From: Nitrospirota bacterium
GTDB taxonomy: Bacteria; Nitrospirota; Thermodesulfovibrionia; Thermodesulfovibrionales; JdFR-85
Assembly (NCBI GenBank): GCA_013151495.1
Contig: JAADIE010000074.1
Coordinates: 1 to 34,125 of the forward strand
DNA: 34,125 nt
Direction of reading: 5' to 3'
Shown: piece by piece, positions 17,468 to 25,762 of the stretch
Layout of the letters: each line of letters opens with the position of its first letter
Position numbering within the stretch: the first letter of the stretch is position 1
Position numbers and translations under genes: made by a program
Notes under the pieces: generated by a model
What the model saw: the letters and a program-made list of their open reading frames with translations, nothing else
Database searches by the model: none
Told to the model about the DNA's origin: nothing

Positions 17468-17497
17468 ATTTAAAAATATTTAGATAAAAAAAGTCAA
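17468..17497 (-). promoter_or_regulatory. Probable rplU-rpmA promoter
   Basis: On the minus strand TTGACT (17492-17497) is followed after 18 bases by TTAAAT (17468-17473) in an AT-rich stretch. A 16-bp all-AT palindrome (17465-17480) overlaps the -10. The -35 is good and the -10 weak. Confidence 0.4.
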
Positions 17498-17515
17498 TTC
17501 TTTCGGACGGTTAAA

Positions 17516-18193
17516 CTACTCCAGATTATTTAATGAAAGAAGATATTTTCTAAGGCTTTCCCTGTCCTGGGTGTTGAGGTTCTTAAATTCAATTCCAACT
17601 CTGTATGTCCTGGCCCCTTCCTCTGGAGTTATCACATTTGCAACTCTGCCTGTTACATTGATACGAGTTTTATCATCGAGCTTTAGCGTCATATCATAAT
17701 GTTCATTTAGCTTCATGGGCATATAGGTCTCTATGAGCATACCCGATAAACTCATCTTTTTTACTACAAAGTCAAGGGGAGTATCTATCTCAGCCCTGTC
17801 ATTTTGTACCCTGAATCTGCCAAGGATCCTTTTCTCAAGGGTCATTACCCTGTTCTTTTCTATAAACTCTGCTATCTCATTGGCCCTTTTTGTAAAGATC
17901 CTGTTGAATTTTATTCCTGATCGATATATAGGTATAACATCACCTGACTCAAGTCTCTGTGTCTTTTGCAGTCTGGACCAGACCACCTGCCCGTCTATCT
18001 CGATCGTCTTATCTTCATTATTTGCAAGTTTGATTCTATATTTTTTGTCAATGTTTAACATCTTGTTTGTCTCGATAGCCATTCCCTCAAGACTCATGTT
18101 CAGTATTTTTACCTCAAAGGTATAGGTGAGCTCTCCTTCTACTGAATCTACCTCGTAGCGTTTGTGGGATCGTCTTTCCTTCTTTTTTCCCAT
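17516..18193 (-). CDS. Tandem PilZ-domain protein (c-di-GMP receptor candidate)
   Basis: A 225-residue soluble protein with two PilZ-like halves. The first has R8-x3-R12 (RSHKR) and NMSLEG (32-37), the complete RxxxR plus D/NxSxxG c-di-GMP-binding signature. The second has RILGR (122-126) and KMSLSG (146-151), where Lys replaces the Asp/Asn, so ligand binding there is doubtful. GGAGGG precedes the ATG. It sits between the MEMO1-like gene and rplU with no flagellar, pilus or cellulose genes near to suggest an output. Family assignment is firm; the pathway is unknown. Confidence 0.85.
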   Translation of the reverse strand: MGKKKERRSHKRYEVDSVEGELTYTFEVKILNMSLEGMAIETNKMLNIDKKYRIKLANNEDKTIEIDGQVVWSRLQKTQRLESGDVIPIYRSGIKFNRIFTKRANEIAEFIEKNRVMTLEKRILGRFRVQNDRAEIDTPLDFVVKKMSLSGMLIETYMPMKLNEHYDMTLKLDDKTRINVTGRVANVITPEEGARTYRVGIEFKNLNTQDRESLRKYLLSLNNLE

Positions 18194-18218
18194 TAATCCC
18201 TCCTACACAAAAAGAGAT

Positions 18219-19022
18219 TTATTTAATAATAATTCCAGCATACCCAACAACCTGGTCATAGTCTCCGTTTATATCACCAGAGTTTGAATATTTTAATAAT
18301 TCTGCTTTTTGAGCTCCAAGCTCTATGGAGGCAAAAAGCATGGCCGTAACAGGCAGATAACCACACATGGAAATTCTATTTGCGACCACGGTGTTGTAAA
18401 GACCTTCCGGATCGAGCTCCAGTATCCGGTCAATTGCCATGAAGTCAAATTCCCTGGCCCTGTCGGCCGGTAAATAATGGCTCATATCCGAACTGGCAAT
18501 TATGATTACTGGATAATCAGAATCCCTGATTGCCTGAGCTATACTGAGGCCAAGCATCCTGCATTCCTGAACAGATGCTTGCATCATGGATATGGGAACT
18601 ATCTTAACCTCTTTTCTGTAGTAAGCAATAAATGGAAGTTGTACCTCAATGGAGTGCTCAAAAAGGTGAGCCCTCTCATCCATATTGACAAGCCCTTTTG
18701 CATTTTTATATATCCTGTGTGCCAGTGCATGGTCTATTTCGAATACCCCGGTAGGAATCTCCCAGCCCCCCTCTGCCATCAAGGATATAGCGCTACCCAG
18801 GCCTGTATGATTGGGGCCAAGAATAACAAAGGTATCCGGAAATTCTATCTTTGAGTAAACAAGCCCTGCCACCGGCCCTGAATACATAAGACCGGCATGA
18901 GGAGAAACAGCTCCTATTACTTTTTCGCGTGGCAGGTCCTGTACATAAAGTGAGACCTCCTCAATTAACCCTTCTTTTGTGCCCCTGTAAAACTGACCAG
19001 CAACAGCCGGTTGCCTTATCAT
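18219..19022 (-). CDS. MEMO1-family protein (AmmeMemoRadiSam system protein B)
   Basis: A 267-residue MEMO-like protein related in fold to extradiol dioxygenases. Conserved features are RQPAVAGQFY at the start, SPHAGLMYSGPVAG, LGPNHTG, FEHSIEVQLPF and ASSDMSHYLP. These histidines and Asp line a metal pocket in relatives. In many anaerobes it clusters with an AMMECR1 protein and a radical SAM enzyme; neither is adjacent here. It may be in one operon with dnaB and the PilZ gene. Bacterial function is not established. Confidence 0.9.
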   Translation of the reverse strand: MIRQPAVAGQFYRGTKEGLIEEVSLYVQDLPREKVIGAVSPHAGLMYSGPVAGLVYSKIEFPDTFVILGPNHTGLGSAISLMAEGGWEIPTGVFEIDHALAHRIYKNAKGLVNMDERAHLFEHSIEVQLPFIAYYRKEVKIVPISMMQASVQECRMLGLSIAQAIRDSDYPVIIIASSDMSHYLPADRAREFDFMAIDRILELDPEGLYNTVVANRISMCGYLPVTAMLFASIELGAQKAELLKYSNSGDINGDYDQVVGYAGIIIK

Positions 19023-19034
19023 TTCCCCCTCTCT

Positions 19035-20414
19035 TTAAAAGGCCTCTTCACCCTCTTCATAGATTATATCACTTGCGTAATCTACAAATCTTGTACAGCT
19101 TGATAGGAATGTTAGATTTACTGTATCAGTTGGACCATTTCTCTGTTTGGCAATGATCACCTCGGCCTTTCCCCTGCTTTCAGGGTTGTTCTTGTTGTAA
19201 ACCTCGTCTCTATATAAAAACAGTATTACATCGGCATCCTGCTCTATAGCACCCGATTCTCTGAGATCAGCAAGAGTCGGTCGTTTGTCATGGCGTTGCT
19301 CGACAGCCCTGTTCAGCTGACTAAGCGCTATAACAGGTACCTCGAGCTCTTTAGCCAGGGCCTTTAAAGACCTGGAAATATCGGATATCTCCTGTTCGCG
19401 CCTTTCAAAACTACCACGGCCTTTCATAAGCTGTAGGTAGTCAACAATAATAAGGCTCAGGCCTCCTTTTTCTAACTTAAGCCTCCGTGCCTTTGCCCTC
19501 ATCTCGAGCACAGAAAGATTTGAGGAGTCGTCTATGTATACCGGTGCCTCTGCCAGTTTACCTGCAGCAGAGGTCAGCTTGTGCCAGTCTTCCTTACCAA
19601 TAAATCCCTTCCTTACTTTATTTGCGTCCACCATGGCCTCAGAACAGAGCATCCTGATGGCAAGCTGTCTCTTTGACATCTCCAGACTGAATATAGCAAC
19701 AGGCTCGCCCCCCTCTACTGCCACATGCTGGGCAATGTTGAGAGCAAAGGTGGTCTTACCCATTGAAGGACGGCCTCCAACGATAATCAGATCACCTGGC
19801 TGAAACCCGGTTGTAAGCTCATCAAGATCCCTGAATCCTGAAGGTACACCGGTTATTGCCTTTTTGCTGTCGTACAGGTCCTCTATCATCTGGAAGCTGT
19901 CCTTGATAACATCCTTCATGCTTGAAAATGTAGTGGTTGTACGCTTGTCGGATATCTCAAAAATGGTCTTTTCAGCCCTATCGACCATTTCATCTGCTGG
20001 CATTCCCTCGTCGTAGACCATCTCAATTACTTCAGTGGCAGCATGAATAAGCCCCCGCATAAGCGCCTTTTCCCTGATTATCTTTGCATGATGCTTTACA
20101 TTTGCAGCAGTAGGAACCGCTGCAACCAGGGATGATAGATAAGAGGCCCCACCTACACTTTCAAGCTCCTTTTTCATCTGCAGGTGTTCTTTAAGTGAAA
20201 TGATATCTATTTCCTCGCCCCTTTCAAAGAGCTCTGTCATGGCAAGGAAGATCTTGCGGTGAGCCTCTCTGTAGAAATCCTCAGGGGTGATGATCTCAAG
20301 AACCTTCAGGAGGGCCTCTTTGTCAAGCAGTATCGCACCAAGAACCGATTGTTCAGCCTCAATGCTTTGAGGAGGAACCCTTGCTGTTAACTGATCATAT
20401 CCGGCTACATTCAT
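19035..20414 (-). CDS. dnaB: Replicative DNA helicase DnaB
   Basis: A 459-residue hexameric helicase that unwinds DNA at the replication fork. The N-terminal domain opens VPPQSIEAEQSVLGAILLD. The RecA-like C-terminal domain has Walker A GGRPSMGKTTFALN near 205-220, Walker B LIIVDYLQLMKGRG, and LSQLNRAVEQR with the arginine region. No intein is present. The rplI-dnaB order is common in bacteria. The ribosome-binding site is weak. Confidence 0.97.
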   Translation of the reverse strand: MNVAGYDQLTARVPPQSIEAEQSVLGAILLDKEALLKVLEIITPEDFYREAHRKIFLAMTELFERGEEIDIISLKEHLQMKKELESVGGASYLSSLVAAVPTAANVKHHAKIIREKALMRGLIHAATEVIEMVYDEGMPADEMVDRAEKTIFEISDKRTTTTFSSMKDVIKDSFQMIEDLYDSKKAITGVPSGFRDLDELTTGFQPGDLIIVGGRPSMGKTTFALNIAQHVAVEGGEPVAIFSLEMSKRQLAIRMLCSEAMVDANKVRKGFIGKEDWHKLTSAAGKLAEAPVYIDDSSNLSVLEMRAKARRLKLEKGGLSLIIVDYLQLMKGRGSFERREQEISDISRSLKALAKELEVPVIALSQLNRAVEQRHDKRPTLADLRESGAIEQDADVILFLYRDEVYNKNNPESRGKAEVIIAKQRNGPTDTVNLTFLSSCTRFVDYASDIIYEEGEEAF

Positions 20415-20432
20415 ATAAGGAACTTATAAAGG

Positions 20433-20879
20433 TTATTCATCCTTAACAACCTGAACCGTTAGCTCAGCCACCACATCCTTATGTAACTTCACCTTTACTT
20501 TATATTCACCGAGCCTTTTGATCGGTTCTTCAAGGATGATCTTCTTTCTGTCTATCTCAAACCCCTCCGCGGTAAGTGCCTTTTCTATATCAATAGTTGT
20601 AACTGAACCGAATAGCTTATCTTCCTCTCCGGCCTTGGCCTTTATTGTCAGCACCTTGGAGGAAAGCTTGTCTGCCAGAGCCTGGGCTGCATTTTTTATC
20701 TTTTCTGCCTTTTGCCTGAGAACCCTTTTGTAGTGTTCAAACTCCTTTATATTTTTAGGATTGGCAACAACCGCCAGGTTCCTTGGAATAAGATAGTTTC
20801 TTGCATAACCAGGCTTAACATTAACAATATCTCCAACACTTCCAAGACGATCAACATCCTCTTTTAGAATGACCTTCAT
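20433..20879 (-). CDS. rplI: 50S ribosomal protein L9
   Basis: A 148-residue L9 with the N-terminal rRNA-binding domain MKVILKEDVDRLGSVGDIVNVKPGYARNYLIP, a long connecting helix and a C-terminal domain. It is of normal length. AAGGAG lies upstream of the ATG. It is first in an apparent rplI-dnaB-MEMO-PilZ unit driven from a clear promoter at 20936-20965. Confidence 0.97.
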   Translation of the reverse strand: MKVILKEDVDRLGSVGDIVNVKPGYARNYLIPRNLAVVANPKNIKEFEHYKRVLRQKAEKIKNAAQALADKLSSKVLTIKAKAGEEDKLFGSVTTIDIEKALTAEGFEIDRKKIILEEPIKRLGEYKVKVKLHKDVVAELTVQVVKDE

Positions 20880-20910
20880 GACAGTCCCTCTCCTTTCAAT
20901 ACAGAGTATT

Positions 20911-20965
20911 TTGGCTATGAGTGAATGTGATATTTAGTATAGCCAAGGTTATTTAAATGTTTCAA
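20911..20965 (-). promoter_or_regulatory. rplI operon promoter with overlapping inverted repeat
   Basis: On the minus strand TTGAAA (20960-20965), an 18-base spacer, and TATACT (20936-20941) make a good sigma-70 promoter. TTGGCTAT (20911-20918) and ATAGCCAA (20939-20946) are perfect 8-bp inverted repeats. One arm lies on the -10 box and the other just downstream of the start, so DNA binding by a regulator is more likely than an RNA hairpin. Confidence 0.6.
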
Positions 20966-20987
20966 GTTTAATTTACCCTTTGCTGGT

Positions 20988-21026
20988 TTGACTAAAAGGT
21001 CAGGATTTTGTATACTGCTCAGTATA
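20988..21026 (+). promoter_or_regulatory. Promoter and palindromic operator of the DUF3786 gene
   Basis: TTGACT (20988-20993), a 17-base spacer, and TATACT (21011-21016) form a near-consensus promoter. The -10 box is half of the perfect palindrome TATACTG-CT-CAGTATA (21011-21026), which extends imperfectly into flanking T- and A-runs. This placement is typical of a repressor operator. The roughly 75-base leader that follows has no evident ribosome-binding site before the ATG. Confidence 0.65.
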
Positions 21027-21099
21027 AAAAATACAACTTTATATTGTTAAAGTATTACTTTTACTTAATCTGCTAACTATTTGTTATTTTTAATTATTT

Positions 21100-21873
21100 A
21101 TGAATCCTGTAGAGATTTATAAAATCCTGCCCAAAACCAACTGTGGCAGATGCCCTCAAAAGACCTGTATGGCCTTTGCACTTTCGCTCCTTAAGGGAGA
21201 GGTAAAAGCAGATGCATGTCCGGAACTGTCTGAGCATGCAAGGCAGGAACTCTCAAAGATCGAGATTAAGGACTGGAAGGCTGAGCTTATAGAAAAACTA
21301 CAGAAAGAGATCCAGGAGATTGACCTGAGTGAGGTAGCCGAGGGCATTGGGGCAGAGCTAAGAGATGGCAATTTAATTATCAGGTGTTTTGGTACAGATT
21401 ATACCGTGGCACCAGATGGTGAAATAACAACCAGTGGGCATATTAATCCCTGGATAAAGATACTGCTGCTACATTATATAAGAACAGCGGGTAAGGGAGA
21501 GTTTTCAGGCCGATGGGTCTCATTTTCAGAACTAAAATCTGGTATGGTAAAGGAGGCATCCTTCAGGCGAGACTGTGAAGAGCCACTTCGGGAGTTACTT
21601 GATAAACACTTCCCTGTGGTAGAACGTATGCTTTTGGCACTCGGGGCAACGCCAACCAAGCATGAGGCTAGTAAATATGCATGGCAACTAAAGGCCCTAC
21701 CCAAGCTACCGGTACTGATATTATACTGGCCTGAGGAGGATGGTGAGCCCTCGGCACTAAAAATACTCTTTGACAGTACGGCTGACAGGTTCCTGGATGT
21801 GGAGTCAATTATATTTGTGCTTGAGGGCCTTATAAATATAATTGAACACGCCTTAAGTGCCCATAATCATTAA
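21100..21873 (+). CDS. DUF3786 protein with N-terminal Fe-S (4Fe-4S) domain
   Basis: A 257-residue protein. Residues 1-45 form a small Fe-S domain with C15, C18, C23 and C40 (NCGRCPQKTCMAFA ... ADAC), the pattern of the corrinoid/Rnf-type PF04060 cluster. The rest is a DUF3786 domain with features such as TDYTVAPDGEI and FSELKSGM and an ending rich in alpha-helix. Proteins of this layout occur in anaerobes such as sulfate reducers and acetogens and may bind corrinoid or a related cofactor, but function is unproven. The start is supported by the conserved opening MNPVEIYKILPKTNCG, although no ribosome-binding site precedes it. It has its own strong promoter. Confidence 0.82.
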   Translation: MNPVEIYKILPKTNCGRCPQKTCMAFALSLLKGEVKADACPELSEHARQELSKIEIKDWKAELIEKLQKEIQEIDLSEVAEGIGAELRDGNLIIRCFGTDYTVAPDGEITTSGHINPWIKILLLHYIRTAGKGEFSGRWVSFSELKSGMVKEASFRRDCEEPLRELLDKHFPVVERMLLALGATPTKHEASKYAWQLKALPKLPVLILYWPEEDGEPSALKILFDSTADRFLDVESIIFVLEGLINIIEHALSAHNH

Positions 21874-21877
21874 AAGA

Positions 21878-21907
21878 TTGCAAGAATCTAATCCTAAAGG
21901 TTAAAAT
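21878..21907 (+). promoter_or_regulatory. Possible prs promoter
   Basis: TTGCAA (21878-21883), an 18-base spacer, and TAAAAT (21902-21907) lie in the 78-base gap before prs, followed by AAGGAGAGG as the ribosome-binding site. Confidence 0.45.
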
Positions 21908-21951
21908 ATTTATCCTGAAATTGATCTTATCCCGAAAGGAGAGGAATTCTT

Positions 21952-22896
21952 ATGCCTGAAGGTATTAAGCTTGTTACCGGTAATGCTAACAGACCCCTTG
22001 CAGAGGAGATCTCCAAGGAACTTGGTGAGCCTCTGACCGACGCAACAGTTTCTCGTTTTAGTGATGGTGAGATCATGGTTCAGATCAACGAAAATGTCCG
22101 CGGCGCAGATACCTTTGTAATCCAGCCCACCTGCTCCCCTGTTAACGACAATATCATGGAACTTTTACTGATCATCGATGCCCTCAGAAGGGCCTCTGCC
22201 AGAAGAATCACAGCGGTTATCCCCTATTATGGATATGCACGTCAGGACAGAAAGGTCCAGCCAAGGGTGCCTATATCCTCCAAACTGGTAGCAGACCTTA
22301 TCGAAACAGCAGGTGCACACCGGGTATTAACTATGGATCTGCACGCGGGGCAGATTCAGGGTTTTTTTGATATACCAGTGGACCATCTCTATGCTACCCC
22401 GGTGCTGCTTGACTACATAAAGGAACATTATCCAGATGGTAATCTGGTAATTGTTTCACCTGATGCAGGTGGTGTGGAACGTGCAAGGGCTTTTGCAAAG
22501 AGGCTTGGCTGTTCCCTTGCAATTATCGACAAGAGAAGAGAGAGGGCAAACATCTCAGAGGTAATGAATGTAATAGGTGATGTAAAAGGGAAAGACACCC
22601 TTGTGCTTGATGATATGATAGACACAGCAGGAACCACTGTTCAGGCTGCAAAGGTGCTCATTGAAAAAGGGGCTCGAAGGGTAGCTGCAGCATGTACCCA
22701 TGCAGTGCTTTCCGGGCCAGCCATAGACAGGATAAACAACTCTCCCCTGGAAGAGGTAATTGTAACAAACACCATACCTCTTGACAGCAAAAAGGAAAAA
22801 TGTAGTAAACTAACTGTTCTGAGTATTGCAAAGCTTTTTGCCGAATCCATAAAGAGAATACATGAGGAGACATCAATAAGTTCACTTTTTGTCTGA
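21952..22896 (+). CDS. prs: Ribose-phosphate pyrophosphokinase
   Basis: A 314-residue class I PRPP synthase, making PRPP from ribose-5-phosphate and ATP for nucleotide, His, Trp and NAD synthesis. Motifs are [53 protein letters not shown] and the PRPP loop [13 protein letters not shown]. It is normal in length. It leads a plus-strand unit prs-rplY-pth, an arrangement found in many bacteria. Confidence 0.98.
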   Translation: MPEGIKLVTGNANRPLAEEISKELGEPLTDATVSRFSDGEIMVQINENVRGADTFVIQPTCSPVNDNIMELLLIIDALRRASARRITAVIPYYGYARQDRKVQPRVPISSKLVADLIETAGAHRVLTMDLHAGQIQGFFDIPVDHLYATPVLLDYIKEHYPDGNLVIVSPDAGGVERARAFAKRLGCSLAIIDKRRERANISEVMNVIGDVKGKDTLVLDDMIDTAGTTVQAAKVLIEKGARRVAAACTHAVLSGPAIDRINNSPLEEVIVTNTIPLDSKKEKCSKLTVLSIAKLFAESIKRIHEETSISSLFV

Positions 22897-22910
22897 TTAA
22901 GGAGGAATAA

Positions 22911-23579
22911 ATGGAAAGGGTTGTTTTGGAGGCAGAAGACAGAACAGAGCTTGGAAAAGGTCCGGTCAGGGCTTTAAGGCGTGCCGGGTACACCCCTGCA
23001 GTGCTTTACAGAGCTGGCAGATCAAGACCAATTAAACTGAAAAAGCGGGACCTGGTCAAGTTCATCAACACAACTATGGGTGAACAGGTCATGATTACCC
23101 TGAAGTTTCCAAACGAAGAAAAGCTTGCACTGCTTAAGGACTACCAGGTTGACCCGGTGAAAAATGAGCTTCTTCATACAGACTTCTACGAGGTATCTCT
23201 GAAGGAGAAGGTAAGGGTTACTGTTGAGGTGGTACTTGTTGGCGAGCCAGTGGGTGTGAAAAGAGAGGGTGGAATACTCCAGCATGGTCTAACAGAAATC
23301 GAGATCGAGTGTCTGCCCGAGGCCATCCCACCGCATATCGAGGTGGATGTATCTGAACTACGGGCTGGTGAATCAATCCATGTGGGTGATCTTAAGCTGC
23401 CAGAGGGTATCAGGGTGCTGGAAGATCCCAAGGAGGTGCTTGCAACTGTAACAGAGCCAACTGCAGAGGCAGAAGAGACAGCTGAAGAGGTTGAAGAGGC
23501 AGAACCTGAGGTAATCAAGAAGGGCAAGAAAGAGGAAGCTGAAGAGGAAGAGGCCTCTAAAGAGTCTAAAGAGGAATAA
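22911..23579 (+). CDS. rplY: 50S ribosomal protein L25 / general stress protein CTC
   Basis: A 222-residue CTC-type L25. The N-terminal 5S-rRNA-binding domain covers about 1-95 (AEDRTELGKGPVRALRRAGYTPAVLY), followed by the beta-rich TL5/CTC domain to about 185. The final ~40 residues are an acidic Glu/Lys low-complexity tail. AAGGAGG precedes the ATG, 14 bases after prs. Confidence 0.96.
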   Translation: MERVVLEAEDRTELGKGPVRALRRAGYTPAVLYRAGRSRPIKLKKRDLVKFINTTMGEQVMITLKFPNEEKLALLKDYQVDPVKNELLHTDFYEVSLKEKVRVTVEVVLVGEPVGVKREGGILQHGLTEIEIECLPEAIPPHIEVDVSELRAGESIHVGDLKLPEGIRVLEDPKEVLATVTEPTAEAEETAEEVEEAEPEVIKKGKKEEAEEEEASKESKEE

Positions 23580-23585
23580 GCCGAG

Positions 23586-24146
23586 TTGTGGATTGTTGCT
23601 GGACTTGGTAATCCAGGCAGAAGGTATAAAAAGACCCGACACAACCTTGGCTTTGAGGTAGTAGATTTATTAGCAAAAAGATGGGCCCTTTCCTTTAAGG
23701 AAAAAGACCTATATGAGATAGCTAAGGGGCTTTACAGACAACGAGAAGTTGTCCTTGTAAAGCCCCTTACATTTATGAACCTAAGTGGCGAGGCCATTAA
23801 GGTAGTTAAGGACTTCTACAAGATATCCCCTCAAAACATAATCGTAGTCCATGACGACCTTGACCTTCCCCCTGGTCGGATAAAACTTAAAAAGGGCGGC
23901 TCCTCTGGAGGACATAAAGGGGTTCAGTCCATAATCGACAGGCTTTCAGACAGAGGATTTTTAAGGGTAAAGCTCGGCATAGGAAAGCCTGAAGATGAAC
24001 CCATTGAGGGCTATGTTCTTAGAAAACCCTCCGCGGCAGAGGCACCTCTTATTGAGGAAGCCATAGAGAAGGCAGCTGATGCTGTTGAGGAAATCATTGT
24101 CTCTGGGATTGATATCGCAATGAATATCTACAATAAAAAAGAATAG
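23586..24146 (+). CDS. pth: Peptidyl-tRNA hydrolase
   Basis: A 186-residue enzyme that frees tRNA from prematurely released peptidyl-tRNA. Catalytic and binding residues visible are H19 in KTRHNLGFEVV, N68 in LTFMNLSG, and D92 in VHDDLDLPPG, plus KGGSSGGHKGVQSI. The start is a TTG at 23586-23588, with GAGG about 11 bases upstream at the end of rplY; no ATG or GTG would preserve the WIVAGLGNPG opening. It ends 11 bases before the convergent nfo gene, with no terminator hairpin seen between. Confidence 0.96.
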   Translation: MWIVAGLGNPGRRYKKTRHNLGFEVVDLLAKRWALSFKEKDLYEIAKGLYRQREVVLVKPLTFMNLSGEAIKVVKDFYKISPQNIIVVHDDLDLPPGRIKLKKGGSSGGHKGVQSIIDRLSDRGFLRVKLGIGKPEDEPIEGYVLRKPSAAEAPLIEEAIEKAADAVEEIIVSGIDIAMNIYNKKE

Positions 24147-24157
24147 TTAAACTCTTA

Positions 24158-25021
24158 TTATTCAAGCAATTCTTTAACTTTTTTAAGATTTCTCACATCA
24201 TCCTTTTCCGTTTTCTTTGGTGTTTCAAGGATCAGTGGAATGCCTCTGGTCATGGGATGATTAAGAAATACCCTGAAGCCATTGTCCCCAATATAGCCAA
24301 GGCCAATATGTTCGTGTCTGTCGATACCTGAAGAAAGAGGCCTCTTTGAGTCGTTAAGGTGAATTAGCTTTATTTTTAATGGGCTGATGAACTCCTCAAT
24401 CTCACTGTACAGACTATCGCAGCCCTCTCTGGTGGTGATATCATAACCTGCCTGAAAGGCATGGCAGGTGTCTATACAAAGACCACCTATTGAGTCTGGA
24501 CCTGCCTTTTCAGTGATAATTGAGAGGTTTTCAATGGTAGAGTAGATGTCGCCTTTCTGGCCTGCTGTATTTTCAAGAAGTATTCTACCTTTGACCCCTG
24601 CTCTTGTGGTGGCCTCTTTTATAGCCTCTGAGGCAAGCTTAATGGCCACATCTATTGGTTGCCCTACCGCCCTTCCAGGATGAAGGACCAGATAATCAGC
24701 CCCTGTTTGCTCAAGAATCATTAACTCGTAAGCAAGCAGCTTTATAGAGCGAGTTCTTACACCTTTGTCTGGAGATGAAAGATTGATTAAATAGCTACAG
24801 TGGATAAACACTGGTGAGATGCCAAGACTTTTCCTCAGGTTTCTGAACTGCCTGATATCAGCCTCGTCCGGCTCCGGGGTATCCCAGGACCGTGGGCTAT
24901 GACAGAAGATCTGCATGGTGTTACACCCGAGTTTTTCTGCCCTTTTAAGTGAGAGGCTGATGCCACCAGATATGGAGGTATGAACCCCTAAGAGCGGGAC
25001 CTTGCCTTTGCCTCTTCCCAC
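24158..25021 (-). CDS. nfo: Deoxyribonuclease IV (AP endonuclease)
   Basis: A 287-residue TIM-barrel enzyme that cuts DNA at abasic sites with three zinc ions. Signatures are LGVHTSISGGISLSLKRAE, HCSYLINLSSP, LVLHPGRAVG, ILLENTAGQKGD, GLCIDTCHAFQAGYD, IHLNDSKRPLSSGIDRHEHIGLGYIG and the closing LILETPK. The GTG at 25019-25021 is the furthest plausible start and lies 34 bases inside mazG. A purine-rich stretch upstream may serve as the ribosome-binding site. It is the last gene of the long minus-strand run. Confidence 0.95.
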   Translation of the reverse strand: MGRGKGKVPLLGVHTSISGGISLSLKRAEKLGCNTMQIFCHSPRSWDTPEPDEADIRQFRNLRKSLGISPVFIHCSYLINLSSPDKGVRTRSIKLLAYELMILEQTGADYLVLHPGRAVGQPIDVAIKLASEAIKEATTRAGVKGRILLENTAGQKGDIYSTIENLSIITEKAGPDSIGGLCIDTCHAFQAGYDITTREGCDSLYSEIEEFISPLKIKLIHLNDSKRPLSSGIDRHEHIGLGYIGDNGFRVFLNHPMTRGIPLILETPKKTEKDDVRNLKKVKELLE

Positions 25022-25761
25022 AGTCTGTCCATCTCCTCAAGCGTCATCTCTGTGATGTCCTTACCTCTCTGGCGGGCCTTTTCCTCGATATAATTAAACC
25101 TCTTTATAAATTTGGATGTGGTCTTTTGCAGGGCCTCTTCAGGATTGATATTTACGAACCTTGAAAGATTAACAAGGGAAAAGAACAGATCCCCCAGTTC
25201 CTCCTCTATCTCATGTTTTCTGCCATGCCTGAGGGATTCTATAAACTCATTAAACTCCTCCTTAACCTTTTCAACCACCTCATCCACCTCAGACCAGTCA
25301 AATCCGACCTTTGAGGCCCTCTCCTGCACCTTTTTAGCCCTTAAAAGAGAAGGCATGGCCTTTGGAATTCCCTCAAGCACCGATTCAGAGAGTTTCCCCT
25401 CTTTCTTTTTGTACTCATCCCAACGCTTTACCACCTGATCAGCCGTGTCGAGCCTGTCTGAGCCAAACACATGAGGATGTCTGGAGATCATCTTTTGATT
25501 AATGCTTTCAAGTACATCCCAGATATCGAACTCACCTCGTTCCTCAGCAAGCCTTGCATGAAATACGATCTGGAACAAAAGATCCCCAAGCTCCTCCTTC
25601 ATCTTCTCTGGATCGGCCTCATCAATGGCCTCAAGGAGCTCATAGGCCTCCTCTATAAGGTAGCTCTTTAAACTCTGATGGGTCTGTTTACGGTCCCAGG
25701 GGCAGCCATCCTCTGCCCTCAGTCTGCTCATAATCTCTACGGTCTTGCGAAAGCTATCCAT
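24988..25761 (-). CDS. mazG: Nucleoside triphosphate pyrophosphohydrolase MazG
   Basis: A 257-residue protein of two tandem MazG all-alpha domains. The first has CPWDRKQTHQSLKSYLIEEAYELLEA and EELGDLLFQIVFHARL. The second has the Ex2E...ExxD pattern near IEEELGDLFFSLVNLSRF. It hydrolyses (d)NTPs and can lower ppGpp-linked nucleotide pools. The ATG at 25759-25761, one base after the queE stop and preceded by AGAGG, is preferred over an upstream in-frame start inside queE. Confidence 0.95.
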   Translation of the reverse strand: MDSFRKTVEIMSRLRAEDGCPWDRKQTHQSLKSYLIEEAYELLEAIDEADPEKMKEELGDLLFQIVFHARLAEERGEFDIWDVLESINQKMISRHPHVFGSDRLDTADQVVKRWDEYKKKEGKLSESVLEGIPKAMPSLLRAKKVQERASKVGFDWSEVDEVVEKVKEEFNEFIESLRHGRKHEIEEELGDLFFSLVNLSRFVNINPEEALQKTTSKFIKRFNYIEEKARQRGKDITEMTLEEMDRLWEEAKARSRS

Positions 25762-25762
25762 A

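Noticed and set aside
17417-17515. Structured L21 leader RNA
   Set aside because: Only an AT-only palindrome overlapping the promoter was seen; no conserved leader structure could be recognised.
20911-20946. Autoregulatory hairpin in the rplI mRNA
   Set aside because: One arm of the inverted repeat lies on the -10 box, upstream of the predicted transcript start, so it cannot form in the mRNA.
23186-23644. Long minus-strand serine-rich frame opposite rplY
   Set aside because: It is the complement of the acidic Glu-rich L25 tail, not a gene.
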